A stretch of DNA of 47,070 bases from an uncultured Clostridia bacterium. GTDB taxonomy: Bacteria > Bacillota > Clostridia > Monoglobales > Monoglobaceae. Below, piece by piece: positions 7,716 to 16,091 of the stretch (the stretch's first letter is position 1; every line of letters begins with the position of its first letter). The notes under the pieces were generated by a model. It saw nothing but the letters and a program-made list of their open reading frames with translations. It did no database searches and was not told where the DNA came from. The stretch covers positions 1 to 47,070 of the forward strand of contig CANRNL010000019.1 of assembly GCA_947631965.1 (NCBI GenBank), written 5' to 3'. Position numbers and translations under genes: made by a program.

Positions 7716-8039
7716 ATGGATTTAACACTTAAAAACGGATTCAGAGTTGCCGACAATTCGGGCTTTAATTACAGTTGCCAAGGCAACATAGAAGCGGGGG
7801 AAACGGTTATTATACCGCTTCCGAACGTCAGCGCGAACAAGCGCGGCGTAAATGACATCGGCTGGCAGATAGACGGCGACGCGGAGATTTATGCGACTAT
7901 CGCCAAAAAGCCCAAAGAGGAGAATACGCCGTGGCAGAAGATAGAGGATTACGAGGATATAAACAAGTGCGCGTCCGCAATTAAGATAGTCGGCGGAGCG
8001 GGAACGAGCGCGATATATCTGAGAATTATTTTGAATTAG
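7716..8039 (+). CDS. Small beta-rich phage structural protein
   Basis: A 107-residue protein with a good GAGGTG ribosome site. It begins LTLKNGFRVADNSGFNYSC and ends with a short hydrophobic strand (AIYLRIILN). The pattern of alternating strands and Gly/Asn turns suggests a jelly-roll or immunoglobulin-like module. It lies within the fibre gene cluster and is probably a fibre accessory or decoration protein. The family is not recognised. Confidence 0.5.
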   Translation: MDLTLKNGFRVADNSGFNYSCQGNIEAGETVIIPLPNVSANKRGVNDIGWQIDGDAEIYATIAKKPKEENTPWQKIEDYEDINKCASAIKIVGGAGTSAIYLRIILN

Positions 8040-8050
8040 GGGGATTTTGT

Positions 8051-8800
8051 ATGGCAGTAAGAGGAAATATTCCGGACATCAAAAAAGGCAGGCTTCTTGA
8101 AATGTATAGAAAATTGAAAGAAGCTGTGGGAAAAGTGCAAGACGCCCTCAACACACATAGTCATAAAAATCCGATAGACCACCCTGACGGGTCGGTAACT
8201 CACATAAAACTTGCCGAAAATTCCGTTTGGGAAAATAACCTCGGCAGTCAGGCAGTAACCAACGACAAGATTGCAAACGACGCGGTAACATTTAATAAAA
8301 TTCAAGACGGTGCTATCATTACGACAAAGTTGTATGACGGTGCGGTGACCAATGAGAAAATTGCGGGCGATTCAATATCTCACGACAAGCTGAAATCAAA
8401 TTCGGTGTGGGAAAATCATTTAGGTGTATCTGCAGTTACGACCGCGAAAATAAAAGACAAAAACGTGACCGAACCGAAGCTCGCGGACGGAGCGGTAAGC
8501 GAACGTACCATATCAAGCGACGTCTGGACAAAAATAAAGTCTATGGGCGGCGGTACCGGCTCTACTGCTTGGTTTAACTTTGCTTATGGAGCAATAAATC
8601 TGTTTGACGCTCTGTGGACTGCTATCGGAATAAAGGTTTATGACGGCGGACTGTTCCTGATGAGACGCGGCAAAAAACATCTTGACGGCGGCGCGTTTTC
8701 CGACCGTGAGACGAGAGAAACGGCAGACGGTGGCTCTTTTGGTTACAGAGAGGTTATAAAACCGCTTTCAGACGCTCTGGACACGGTAAACGGAATTTAA
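8051..8800 (+). CDS. Tail fibre protein with KLADxxV repeats
   Basis: The 249-residue protein has a helical N-terminus (residues 10-35), a His/Pro-rich hinge, and then about eight copies of a 10- to 17-residue repeat of the type KLAENSV, KIANDAV, KLYDGAV, KIAGDSI and KLADGAV (residues about 55-155). These hydrophobic-every-few-residue repeats form trimeric beta-helical or intertwined shafts in phage fibres. The C-terminal 90 residues are Gly/aromatic-rich (GGGTGSTAWFNFAYGAINLF, DGGSFGYREV) and probably form the tip or attachment domain. The next gene carries the same repeat class, so the two fibres share ancestry. Confidence 0.7.
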   Translation: MAVRGNIPDIKKGRLLEMYRKLKEAVGKVQDALNTHSHKNPIDHPDGSVTHIKLAENSVWENNLGSQAVTNDKIANDAVTFNKIQDGAIITTKLYDGAVTNEKIAGDSISHDKLKSNSVWENHLGVSAVTTAKIKDKNVTEPKLADGAVSERTISSDVWTKIKSMGGGTGSTAWFNFAYGAINLFDALWTAIGIKVYDGGLFLMRRGKKHLDGGAFSDRETRETADGGSFGYREVIKPLSDALDTVNGI

Positions 8801-8835
8801 AAACAAAAACACTTAAAAGAAAGGAAGATACATAA

Positions 8836-9567
8836 ATGCCTAAGGACTTAATTCAAATTACACGAGGGCTTAAAGAGGAGTTGCCGCAGCTTATGCCCGG
8901 TGAAATGGGACTTTGCACAGACACAAACGAGGTTTTCATCGGCAACGGCGACGGAGACGAAAATATACCGGTCAGAGGCGATATAATTGCCGGAAGTATA
9001 ACGGCTGATAAACTTGCCGACGGGGCGGTGACGAGCCGCAAAATTGCAGACAACGCAATCACGCAGTCTAAGTTGTCAAATGATTGCGTCGCGCAGAGCA
9101 AAATCATAAACGGCGCAGTCACCGCCAATAAAATCGGCGACGGGGCGGTGACGAGCCGCAAAATTGAGAACGGAGCGATAACGCTTGAAAAACTGTCAAA
9201 CGAGCTCCAAGCGGTAGCATACAATGTCCTCGACACGATAATCAGGGTTGATTTCAAAGGCAAAAATAATGTGACAATTTCGTGGAAGGACGGCACAAAG
9301 GAGTATAGCATAACGCCCCAATATTGTACTGACGTCGTAGTCGGCGACACCGTTGACGTTTATGTTTGCAAACATAGCGTTGACGATATGGACGTACAGC
9401 TTCCGCTGGTCGTGTCTACGGACGGCGACAGAGTAGACGAAGAATACTACGAAGCATATTACATTTTTGTGTTTGACGCGGCAGTCGGAACGATATACAT
9501 TCCTAAACCCACAGATAAACAAAAACTCGATTGGCTGAAAAAAGCTTCGCCCGATTATATGAGTTAG
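8836..9567 (+). CDS. Tail fibre protein with tropism-determinant-like N-terminus
   Basis: The first 50 residues (IQITRGLKEELPQLMPGEMG then CTDTNEVFIGNGDG) match the short N-terminal domain shared by major-tropism-determinant and hyaluronidase-type phage fibres, which trimerises and attaches the fibre to the particle. Residues about 55-125 are DGAVT/KIA repeats, including two that are identical over 29 bases of DNA (9018-9046 and 9138-9166). The C-terminal region (about 130-243) is beta-rich and may contact the receptor. There is no reverse transcriptase or template repeat in the window, so there is no evidence for diversity generation here. Confidence 0.75.
   Translation: MPKDLIQITRGLKEELPQLMPGEMGLCTDTNEVFIGNGDGDENIPVRGDIIAGSITADKLADGAVTSRKIADNAITQSKLSNDCVAQSKIINGAVTANKIGDGAVTSRKIENGAITLEKLSNELQAVAYNVLDTIIRVDFKGKNNVTISWKDGTKEYSITPQYCTDVVVGDTVDVYVCKHSVDDMDVQLPLVVSTDGDRVDEEYYEAYYIFVFDAAVGTIYIPKPTDKQKLDWLKKASPDYMS
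9018..9166 (+). repeat. Identical 29-base direct repeats in the fibre gene
   Basis: The 29-base string beginning CGACGGGGCGGTGACG occurs at 9018-9046 and 9138-9166, 120 bases apart (40 codons). Identity at every third position implies recent duplication or gene conversion rather than protein-level constraint only. Confidence 0.85.
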
Positions 9568-9578
9568 GGGGTATTTAA

Positions 9579-9812
9579 ATGGCTAAAACAACAAGCGGGT
9601 TTGAAATACCCGAATACACCGACAAGGCGGATATTCCAACTCTCGCCGAGAATTACGCTCAGACAGCGGAAGAAGCATTGAGTAAAATAGCGGAAAATTT
9701 GAAACAAATCGGTGAGCAGGTAAGCTCGTTTTCGGGTGCAATCGCCGAACTGCAATCCAACCTCGGCACGCTTGCGACCGCGCTGGACGAGGTAAACGGG
9801 GTGACGGAATGA
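9579..9812 (+). CDS. Small coiled-coil protein of the fibre cluster
   Basis: A 77-residue protein with a Pro-containing start (FEIPEYTDKADIPTLAENYA) and a heptad-rich helix from about residue 25 to 75. It ends in DEVNGVTE, close to the DTVNGI that ends the fibre protein encoded at 8051, hinting at a shared anchoring motif. Its stop overlaps the start of the next gene by four bases (ATGA). It is probably a fibre shaft or assembly partner; the exact role is unknown. Confidence 0.55.
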   Translation: MAKTTSGFEIPEYTDKADIPTLAENYAQTAEEALSKIAENLKQIGEQVSSFSGAIAELQSNLGTLATALDEVNGVTE

Positions 9813-10675
9813 CGATAACGGAAAAATGGCAACTGATGATGTCGTCCTTTGCGGATATAAAATCGGCTATATACGAAAAAGGCGGAACGCTCCCGTCGGG
9901 CGGCTACGGGGAATACGGCGGCTATGCGTGGGGCGTACAGTCAATCTATGAACCGCGACCGAACGCGGCGCAGATTTTATATCCCGACACGGCGGATATG
10001 CCCGAAGCGGAGCGGGCGCAAACGCTTGTCGCGTTTTGCACCGACGTTAAAGCGGAAATTCGCCGCGCAATAGTCGGCGGCGGCGTAGAATGCGGCGAAG
10101 ATGTGCCGCTGTCTGAATACGGTGACAAAATCCGTCAAATAGACGTATTACGCATAACATCAGGCAGCGACGTAACAATCGGCGAATACGGCACGCCCGC
10201 AACGGGGCAACTGACAGCCGAAGGCGGCACACCGCCGTATAAATGGTCGATATTTAAAAATATGAGCGACCCGTTGCCGTATGGCGTGGAGTTTTCAGAG
10301 GACGGTACATTTACGGGTACAGTCAAGAGTGTCGGTTTGTATTCGGGGCGCGTGTTTGTTGTCACGGACGCAAACGGCAAAACGGCGCGGAAAACCATAT
10401 CCCTATTTTGCGAACAACGGCAATTACACTTTGACGTTCACGGCGAGACGCGCTTTAAATACGACGGTCAGCCGCATAAGCTCGACGTGTATTGTGTTGA
10501 AGCCGCAAACGGCGAGCTTGCAGGGCTGGACGAGGTGAACTTTACCGTAGTTTACGGGGTTGAGCGGGCGCAGGAGGTCACGGAGAAAGCTCAGTATGCC
10601 GCAAATATAAACGTATGGGGCAATTACCAAGTGGCTAAAGACCAAAAAGAATTATCAATATCAATTACAAATTAA
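9809..10675 (+). CDS. Phage adhesin with a putative immunoglobulin-like (He_PIG-type) domain
   Basis: A 288-residue protein. Residues 1-45 are helical with a Gly/Tyr-rich end, and residues 46-112 form a helical middle. Residues about 116-200 show the bacterial Ig-like pattern: GGTPPYKWSI at 139-148, GVEFSEDGTFTG at 159-170, then YSGRVFVVTDANGKTA and a final KTISL strand. A further beta-rich domain ends the protein. Such Ig-like domains on phage particles bind cell-surface carbohydrates or proteins weakly. It is the last gene before the holin, so it closes the host-recognition cluster. Confidence 0.65.
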   Translation: MTITEKWQLMMSSFADIKSAIYEKGGTLPSGGYGEYGGYAWGVQSIYEPRPNAAQILYPDTADMPEAERAQTLVAFCTDVKAEIRRAIVGGGVECGEDVPLSEYGDKIRQIDVLRITSGSDVTIGEYGTPATGQLTAEGGTPPYKWSIFKNMSDPLPYGVEFSEDGTFTGTVKSVGLYSGRVFVVTDANGKTARKTISLFCEQRQLHFDVHGETRFKYDGQPHKLDVYCVEAANGELAGLDEVNFTVVYGVERAQEVTEKAQYAANINVWGNYQVAKDQKELSISITN

Positions 10676-10705
10676 AAAATTTTATTTCACAAGGAGGATT
10701 TAACT

Positions 10706-11146
10706 ATGGAAATTAAGGGGATTATTTTGGCAATATGCGGAGTTGTCGGCGGGGCTATGTCGTCGATATTCGGCGGGTGGAACGCCGCGCTTACGACGCT
10801 GTGTATATTTATGGCGGGCGACTATCTCAGCGGGCTGGTGGTCGCGGGCATTTTTAAACAATCGCCGCACTCAGAGAACGGCGCGCTTGAGTCCCGCGCG
10901 GGACTTAAAGGACTGTTTCGCAAGTGCGCTATGCTGTTTTTTGTACTTATCGCGTGCCGACTGGATATTGTCCTCGGCGTGAACTTTATCAAGGACGGCG
11001 TTGTGACGGCGTTTATCTGCAACGAAGTAATAAGCATAGTCGAAAACGCGGGTTTAATGGGCGTGCCTATGCCCCCGGTTATCACGCGCGCGATTGAAAT
11101 CCTGAAGAAAAAGGCAGACGACGCGGGAGCAGGTGAGGACGAATGA
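10706..11146 (+). CDS. Phage holin (Cph1/toxin-secretion lysis holin family)
   Basis: A 146-residue membrane protein with two to four hydrophobic segments (about residues 5-20, 28-50, 75-95 and 97-118). It includes the family pattern GGWNAALTTLCIFMAGDYLSG, AGLKGLFRK and the helix beginning FICNEVISIVENAG near residue 105. The C-terminus is charged (KKKADDAGAGEDE). Holins form the timed membrane lesions that release or activate the endolysin. An AAGGAGG ribosome site precedes it. The amidase endolysin is not adjacent but 7.3 kb downstream, an unusual split of the lysis functions. Confidence 0.88.
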   Translation: MEIKGIILAICGVVGGAMSSIFGGWNAALTTLCIFMAGDYLSGLVVAGIFKQSPHSENGALESRAGLKGLFRKCAMLFFVLIACRLDIVLGVNFIKDGVVTAFICNEVISIVENAGLMGVPMPPVITRAIEILKKKADDAGAGEDE

Positions 11147-11415
11147 AAATCACGGTCATAGGCGGCGAAATGTCCGCAGCCGAGCAAGAGCAATACGCGG
11201 AGCTTGCCCGGCATAAAAACCCGCATAAGACAATCGACGCGCTGACGCTCAAGATTTGCGACGACGATTACGTTGAGATGTCATATACGTTTGAGCCGGT
11301 ACCGTTTGAGCGAATAAGACGGATTACGGGCTACCTCGTCGGCACGACTGACAGATTTAACAATGCGAAGCGCTCCGAGGAGCGGGACAGGGTTAAACAT
11401 ATGCGGGTGGAATAG
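11143..11415 (+). CDS. Small protein resembling the glycyl-radical C-terminus of anaerobic ribonucleotide reductase
   Basis: A 90-residue protein overlapping the holin gene by four bases. Residues 56-86 read ERIRRITGYLVGTTDRFNNA followed by KRSEERDRVKH. The R-x-x-GYL segment (Gly63) followed by an RxNNxKxxE and DRVxH tail matches the glycyl-radical loop and terminal helix of class III ribonucleotide reductase (NrdD), as I know that family. The zinc-binding cysteines that precede the loop in full NrdD are absent; only Cys39 is present. Possibilities are a stand-alone spare glycyl-radical subunit (as YfiD is for pyruvate formate-lyase), a decoy, or a domesticated fragment. Small proteins of this type near phage holins are known but, to my knowledge, have no tested function. 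Confidence 0.6.
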   Translation: MKITVIGGEMSAAEQEQYAELARHKNPHKTIDALTLKICDDDYVEMSYTFEPVPFERIRRITGYLVGTTDRFNNAKRSEERDRVKHMRVE

Positions 11416-11436
11416 CCCGCGAAAGGAGAGTTGACA

Positions 11437-12804
11437 ATGGGAAAGCACGGATTCGGGGCGTTGGTTGAACCGCGTCCCGTCAGAGATTATAAATATGATT
11501 TGGCTACGGGGTATCAGCCCCGTACCGATTTGCCGCCCGAATACACGATAGATGCAGACAGGCTGCCGCCGATACACGACCAGGGGCAGACGGGTATGTG
11601 CGTAGCGTTTGCAATGTGCGAAATCGCCGAGTGCGAAGCAAAAAACGAAAACCATTTTTCACCCGCGTGGAATTACGGCAGAGTGGAGAGCAGAGGCGCA
11701 TACACGGGCGAGGGATTATTCGTATCGCGTGCGCTGGACGGCGTGGTTAAAATAGGCTTTGTCCCCGGACATTATTTTCCGTTTTCGGTGGACGTGCCGG
11801 ATATTTTAAAATATGCCGCCGAGCGCGACGATTTGCTCGCGGTCGGCGAAAGGCAAAAGCCCGCGGCATATGTGGCGTTTGAATACGCTTACAAAGATAA
11901 ATTATGGGATTGTGCGCGGTCGGCGTTGGTTGACTATGCGTGCCCGATTTTGCTGTTGGTCCCCGACTACTTCGGCGGCGGGCACGCTGTTATGGCGTAT
12001 GGCTATGTTGACCGCGACGGCGAGCGGTATTTTAAAATACAAAATTCCTGGGGTCCGAGCTGGGGCAAAGGCGGACGCGGCGAAATACCGCTGTATGCGG
12101 TCGAAGGTGCCTATGCGCTGTTGTGGGAAACAGTAAAACTGCCGTTCGAGGACGTAAATCCCGACGATTGGTTTTACGGCGACGTTAGGGCGGCGTATCT
12201 GTCAGGACTTATCGAGGGCGTCAGCGACACCGAATTTGCGCCGAACGAGAGCATAAAACGCGCCGACGTTGCGGTTATAATCGACAGGCTTTTGTCGGCG
12301 GTCGAGACATCGGCAAACACGTTCGGAAAGACAATCAGACAAGCGGGCGGCGAGTGTTCCGACGTCGAGTTCTGGCGGGCTATTGGCGTATTTGAGGACG
12401 TGTGCAAAACCGACTATTTTTATGATGCGGTTGGGCGCGTTTTTGTAAACGAGATTATGCGCGGCAGAGACGCAAAAACGTTTGCGCCGAACGACGCAAT
12501 AACCCGCGCGGAGCTGGCGGCGGTCGCGGCACGCACCGTTGACATTATATCCCGCACGCTGTCCGAGGCGTTTGCAAAGAAGTGCGAGCCTGAGACGGTG
12601 CCGTTTAAAATGCCGTCGGACGTTAAATCAGTCGATTGGTATGCGGACGACGTTTACTATGCGTATCGTTATGGCTTGATGAACGGCTATGAGGACGGCA
12701 CTTTCCGCCCCGACAATTACCTCTCCCGCGCCGAAGCAGCGGCGATATTAAACCGCGTTTTCAGACAGACAGACAAAATGCTTCAGGGATTGGCGGTATC
12801 GTAA
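11437..12804 (+). CDS. Papain-like (C1) cysteine peptidase with three SLH domains
   Basis: The 455-residue protein has a C1A peptidase domain at residues about 40-225: the active Cys55 in GQTGMCVAFA, His183 in GGGHAVMAYGY and Asn203 in QNSWGPSWGKGG. Three S-layer homology domains follow, at about 237-290, 319-370 and 392-445, with RADVAVI, RAELAAV and RAEAAAI in place of the usual TRAE motif. SLH domains bind pyruvylated cell-wall polymers. No signal peptide is visible. The protein may ride on the particle or be released at lysis and stick to the envelope. ATG 11437 is preferred over TTG 11431 because AAAGGAG ends eight bases before it. Confidence 0.85.
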   Translation: MGKHGFGALVEPRPVRDYKYDLATGYQPRTDLPPEYTIDADRLPPIHDQGQTGMCVAFAMCEIAECEAKNENHFSPAWNYGRVESRGAYTGEGLFVSRALDGVVKIGFVPGHYFPFSVDVPDILKYAAERDDLLAVGERQKPAAYVAFEYAYKDKLWDCARSALVDYACPILLLVPDYFGGGHAVMAYGYVDRDGERYFKIQNSWGPSWGKGGRGEIPLYAVEGAYALLWETVKLPFEDVNPDDWFYGDVRAAYLSGLIEGVSDTEFAPNESIKRADVAVIIDRLLSAVETSANTFGKTIRQAGGECSDVEFWRAIGVFEDVCKTDYFYDAVGRVFVNEIMRGRDAKTFAPNDAITRAELAAVAARTVDIISRTLSEAFAKKCEPETVPFKMPSDVKSVDWYADDVYYAYRYGLMNGYEDGTFRPDNYLSRAEAAAILNRVFRQTDKMLQGLAVS

Positions 12805-12834
12805 ACGTAAAAATTTTCAAAAGAGGTGATACAA

Positions 12835-14676
12835 ATGGCATACAATCCGTATTCGGCGGCAAACAGAATACTTGGATATAAAAACGAATGGGATAATTCG
12901 GACGAGGAGACGAGAAAGAGAGTCGCCCAAAAAGCGGCACAATATTACGGAGAGCTTGAACAAAACGGATATTCAAATCTCGCCGAGCAACTCAGAAACA
13001 GCAACACGAGCGGCGCACGGGATATTATAGCTCGACTTGGAACTTCCGGAAAAACTCCTGTCAGAAAATACATTACAGACGCGCTTACGGGACAGTATGG
13101 TATGTCTACCGACGCGGCAAACCGAGCTTTGACCTACGACGATTACAACGGAGATATATTTTTAGGCGGCGTAAATATAGGCAGGGGAGACGCGCTTGTG
13201 GACAACACCAACTATGTGAGCGATACAAAAAGACTTGACGACGCAATCAAACAATTCACGGAGAGTACTGGCAGGGTTCAGCTCCCGCAAGTTCAAATAA
13301 ACCAGGCAAATCAAGCAATACAAGACAAGATTAACCAATCCTGGGGAATAAACGTCGCAAAAGACGGAACATCAGAGGGATACTGGGGAGATTATATAAA
13401 ATATATTAAAGCAAATCCTTTCTCGACACCCGAAGGAAAGTCAATACTCAACAGATACGCCGAACTGGGTGAAAAGGCAGGCTACGGAGCTATTGCAAAC
13501 GGAGCCGGAAGCAACGGCGGCAACATAGACAGCTATGCTCAGGCGCAGGCAGCGCGTCAACTTGCCTCTTTTGAAAATCAAGGACAAGCGGCAGCTTTGG
13601 ACTACTATCAGACAAAGGCTAACCAGTTTCTTGCGGGAGTATCGGGATATGACCAATCGAGAGCGACTACAGCCGACATATTAAATCAGAATATAGGACA
13701 GCAGAGCGATTACGCTCAGAGGCTTTTCGACAATAACGAAACAGCACAAAACAACGAGACTGACAGGCTGGCAACACAGGCGAGCATAAGCGGATATAAT
13801 CCCGAACAATGGGTAAATTCCAATAATCCGTTCTTCAATCAAGAAACAGGCGAGCTTTTAAATCCCGACCAGGATTTTGAAGAAAACTACGTTATCCCTG
13901 CTCTTAAAACGATGAACGACTCGAACGCTACCGCACTTGAAAAAGCGAGCGCACAACAACTTTATAACTGGGCGCAGGCGGCAAAGTTATACAAGGTCAA
14001 TAACTACGACCAATACAAGCAGTATGCAAGTACGGTAAGAGGATATACTCCTTCGGAAACAGCAGAGGTCAGAATGAACCGTGAAAACAACACCACCGAA
14101 CAGGCTATTTCGGAAAACGCCACCAAAGCGGCGACCGACCAGCTTGATAAGCAGTTAGAAGCTGATAAATATTCGGTTGATAAAAATTACGACCTTGAAA
14201 AGTATAAAACTGACGCGGAAGAAAGGGTTGCGACAATGAACGCAATGAGCGAGTACAACAACGGTCTTGTAACTGCGTCAGCTGACGCCTACGAGAAAAA
14301 CGCGCTTTCAAGAGATGAAAGGAATCAACTCCTTGCATCTATACAAGAAGCTATCGCGGCTAATAAAACCGACGAAGAGCTTGCCAATATCATTGAGCGC
14401 GAGGAACTCAACCCAGATGATAAGGAGTGGCTCTATGACCAGTCGGGTATAAGCACGATACAGGATATAGAGTGCCGAAAAATGGTCAACGAGGGCAAGA
14501 GCGCAAGCGAAATAGAAAATTATTTGATTTCGCAGGCAAGCGCGGGAGAGATGAGTATCGGTCGCGCGTTGCAGTTGATGCGTAAGTGGATTGATGAAAA
14601 CGGAAACGTGGTGTCGTCCGGCACGGAGTCCTCAACTCCCGCACCGTCCCCAACTCCCGCACCGTCCAGAACGTAA
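12835..14676 (+). CDS. Probable internal virion (ejection) protein
   Basis: A 613-residue, Gln/Asn/Ala-rich, highly helical and soluble protein with no catalytic motif. The N-terminus is helical (YNPYSAANRILGYKNEWDNS). The central part is rich in AQAQAARQLASF-type helices, the region around 400-480 is strongly charged coiled coil, and the C-terminus ends in a Pro/Ser/Thr tail (TPAPSPTPAPS). Large helical proteins encoded next to a virion muramidase and near the portal are typically ejected with the DNA in podoviruses (P22 gp7, gp16 and gp20 play this part). ATG 12835 follows AAGAGGTG; the GTG at 12826 lies inside that site. Confidence 0.55.
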   Translation: MAYNPYSAANRILGYKNEWDNSDEETRKRVAQKAAQYYGELEQNGYSNLAEQLRNSNTSGARDIIARLGTSGKTPVRKYITDALTGQYGMSTDAANRALTYDDYNGDIFLGGVNIGRGDALVDNTNYVSDTKRLDDAIKQFTESTGRVQLPQVQINQANQAIQDKINQSWGINVAKDGTSEGYWGDYIKYIKANPFSTPEGKSILNRYAELGEKAGYGAIANGAGSNGGNIDSYAQAQAARQLASFENQGQAAALDYYQTKANQFLAGVSGYDQSRATTADILNQNIGQQSDYAQRLFDNNETAQNNETDRLATQASISGYNPEQWVNSNNPFFNQETGELLNPDQDFEENYVIPALKTMNDSNATALEKASAQQLYNWAQAAKLYKVNNYDQYKQYASTVRGYTPSETAEVRMNRENNTTEQAISENATKAATDQLDKQLEADKYSVDKNYDLEKYKTDAEERVATMNAMSEYNNGLVTASADAYEKNALSRDERNQLLASIQEAIAANKTDEELANIIEREELNPDDKEWLYDQSGISTIQDIECRKMVNEGKSASEIENYLISQASAGEMSIGRALQLMRKWIDENGNVVSSGTESSTPAPSPTPAPSRT

Positions 14677-14720
14677 ATATCTTGAAAACGGAAATGAGAA
14701 CCGATTAGGTGGTGAAATAA

Positions 14721-16073
14721 ATGGCGATAATGCAATCGGCAAACAGATTGTTGCATCCGGAGGACGAAGAACGCAGACGAAGAAACGAAAAGGTAAACGC
14801 ATACCTTTATAATCCGTTTTTAAAGCGTGACGGCACACTTGCCAATAAATATCTTGACTATCAGAGCATAGTTGACCGCGCAGAAACAAGCGATAAGGTG
14901 CGTAAGCTCATCGGTGAGGCAACCGGCGTACAGCGCAGCACACAGACGCAAAACGACAAAATTGATACAGTTAAGACGACAGGCGGCACGGCACAGACAA
15001 TCGGAAACGGAAAAATCGGATTTATTTCCGCAAAGTATGAAACAGGCGGAGCGGGAGCGGGAACAATATCGCAATCGAACGGCGATTACGGCGGCACGTC
15101 TTACGGAATACCGCAGTTTTCGACGACAACCGGAAGTGCTGACAATTTTGTAAATTGGCTTAAAACCGCCAATCCGACATTAGGAAACTATTTCGGGAAT
15201 GCAAAAGCGGGAACGGCTGATTTTAACAATGCGTGGAAAAAGGCAAGTGCCGACTTTGGGGATACCTTCGGCGAGCTTCAAACGCAGTATGCCTATAATA
15301 CATTTGTTCAGCCACTTGTGAATTTAGCAAAGGAAAAAACGGGTGTGGACTACACCCGTTCTCCCGCGCTTACCGAGCTTATATATTCTACGGCAATACA
15401 ATTCGGCGGCGGCAATCTTGGACTTTCGGCTCTCGGAAATGTTAACGCAAATATGAGCGACACCGATATTATAAACGCCTCTTACGACAATAAAATTTCA
15501 AACTATAAGAATTATTTTAGGTCAAGCAGCGCGGATATTCAGGAGAGCGTAAAAAATCGTTTTGCAAATGAGAGAAATGATATTTTAAGTTTGCTCGGCA
15601 GCAGTTATACAAGCGGCTCCGGAGTGTCGGGCAATGTCGGCCGCAAAGTGGCAAATACAAATCTCTATAACAACGACGCCGCGACAGGACAATGCGTGTG
15701 GTATGTGCGCGGACGAATGAAAGAAAAGCTCGGAAAAGATGTAGGCGCAATCGGTAACGCAAATCAAATGTGGTACAATGCCAAAGCCGACGCACGGCTC
15801 GGAGCGTCAGTGGAAAACATAAAGCCGAATACGCTTGCGACATACAAAACAGGCACATCGGCAGCAGGACAAAGCGCAGGACACGTTATTTATATCGAGG
15901 ACGTTATAGGCGATACAGTCTATTATACCGAGGGCGGAAGCGGTTACCACAAAAACGGCACGGACGGAGTAGTGAAAACCGCATCCAAACAAGGTATTTT
16001 AAACGGCATAAATTCTAACGGCTCACGTTTCGGAAGCGGACTTATAGGATTTATAGATTTAAACAAATACTGA
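14721..16073 (+). CDS. Virion-associated peptidoglycan hydrolase with CHAP domain
   Basis: The 450-residue protein has two enzymatic parts. Residues about 95-280 look like a muramidase or transglycosylase-type domain, with a candidate acid Glu in SAKYETGG (near 107) and a YGGTSYGIPQFSTTTGS signature. Residues about 310-445 are a CHAP amidase/endopeptidase: Cys325 in ATGQCVWYVRG and His388 in SAGHVIYIED. It begins with a charged helix that may bind the ejection protein. Position between ejection protein and portal suggests it is packaged and digests the wall during DNA entry rather than at lysis. A GGTGG ribosome site precedes the ATG. Confidence 0.8.
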   Translation: MAIMQSANRLLHPEDEERRRRNEKVNAYLYNPFLKRDGTLANKYLDYQSIVDRAETSDKVRKLIGEATGVQRSTQTQNDKIDTVKTTGGTAQTIGNGKIGFISAKYETGGAGAGTISQSNGDYGGTSYGIPQFSTTTGSADNFVNWLKTANPTLGNYFGNAKAGTADFNNAWKKASADFGDTFGELQTQYAYNTFVQPLVNLAKEKTGVDYTRSPALTELIYSTAIQFGGGNLGLSALGNVNANMSDTDIINASYDNKISNYKNYFRSSSADIQESVKNRFANERNDILSLLGSSYTSGSGVSGNVGRKVANTNLYNNDAATGQCVWYVRGRMKEKLGKDVGAIGNANQMWYNAKADARLGASVENIKPNTLATYKTGTSAAGQSAGHVIYIEDVIGDTVYYTEGGSGYHKNGTDGVVKTASKQGILNGINSNGSRFGSGLIGFIDLNKY

Positions 16074-16091
16074 GAAAGAGAGTAGAGAAAA

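Noticed and set aside
8836-9567. Diversity-generating retroelement suggested by the tropism-determinant-like N-terminus
   Set aside because: No reverse transcriptase, template repeat or adenine-biased variable repeat is present in the window.
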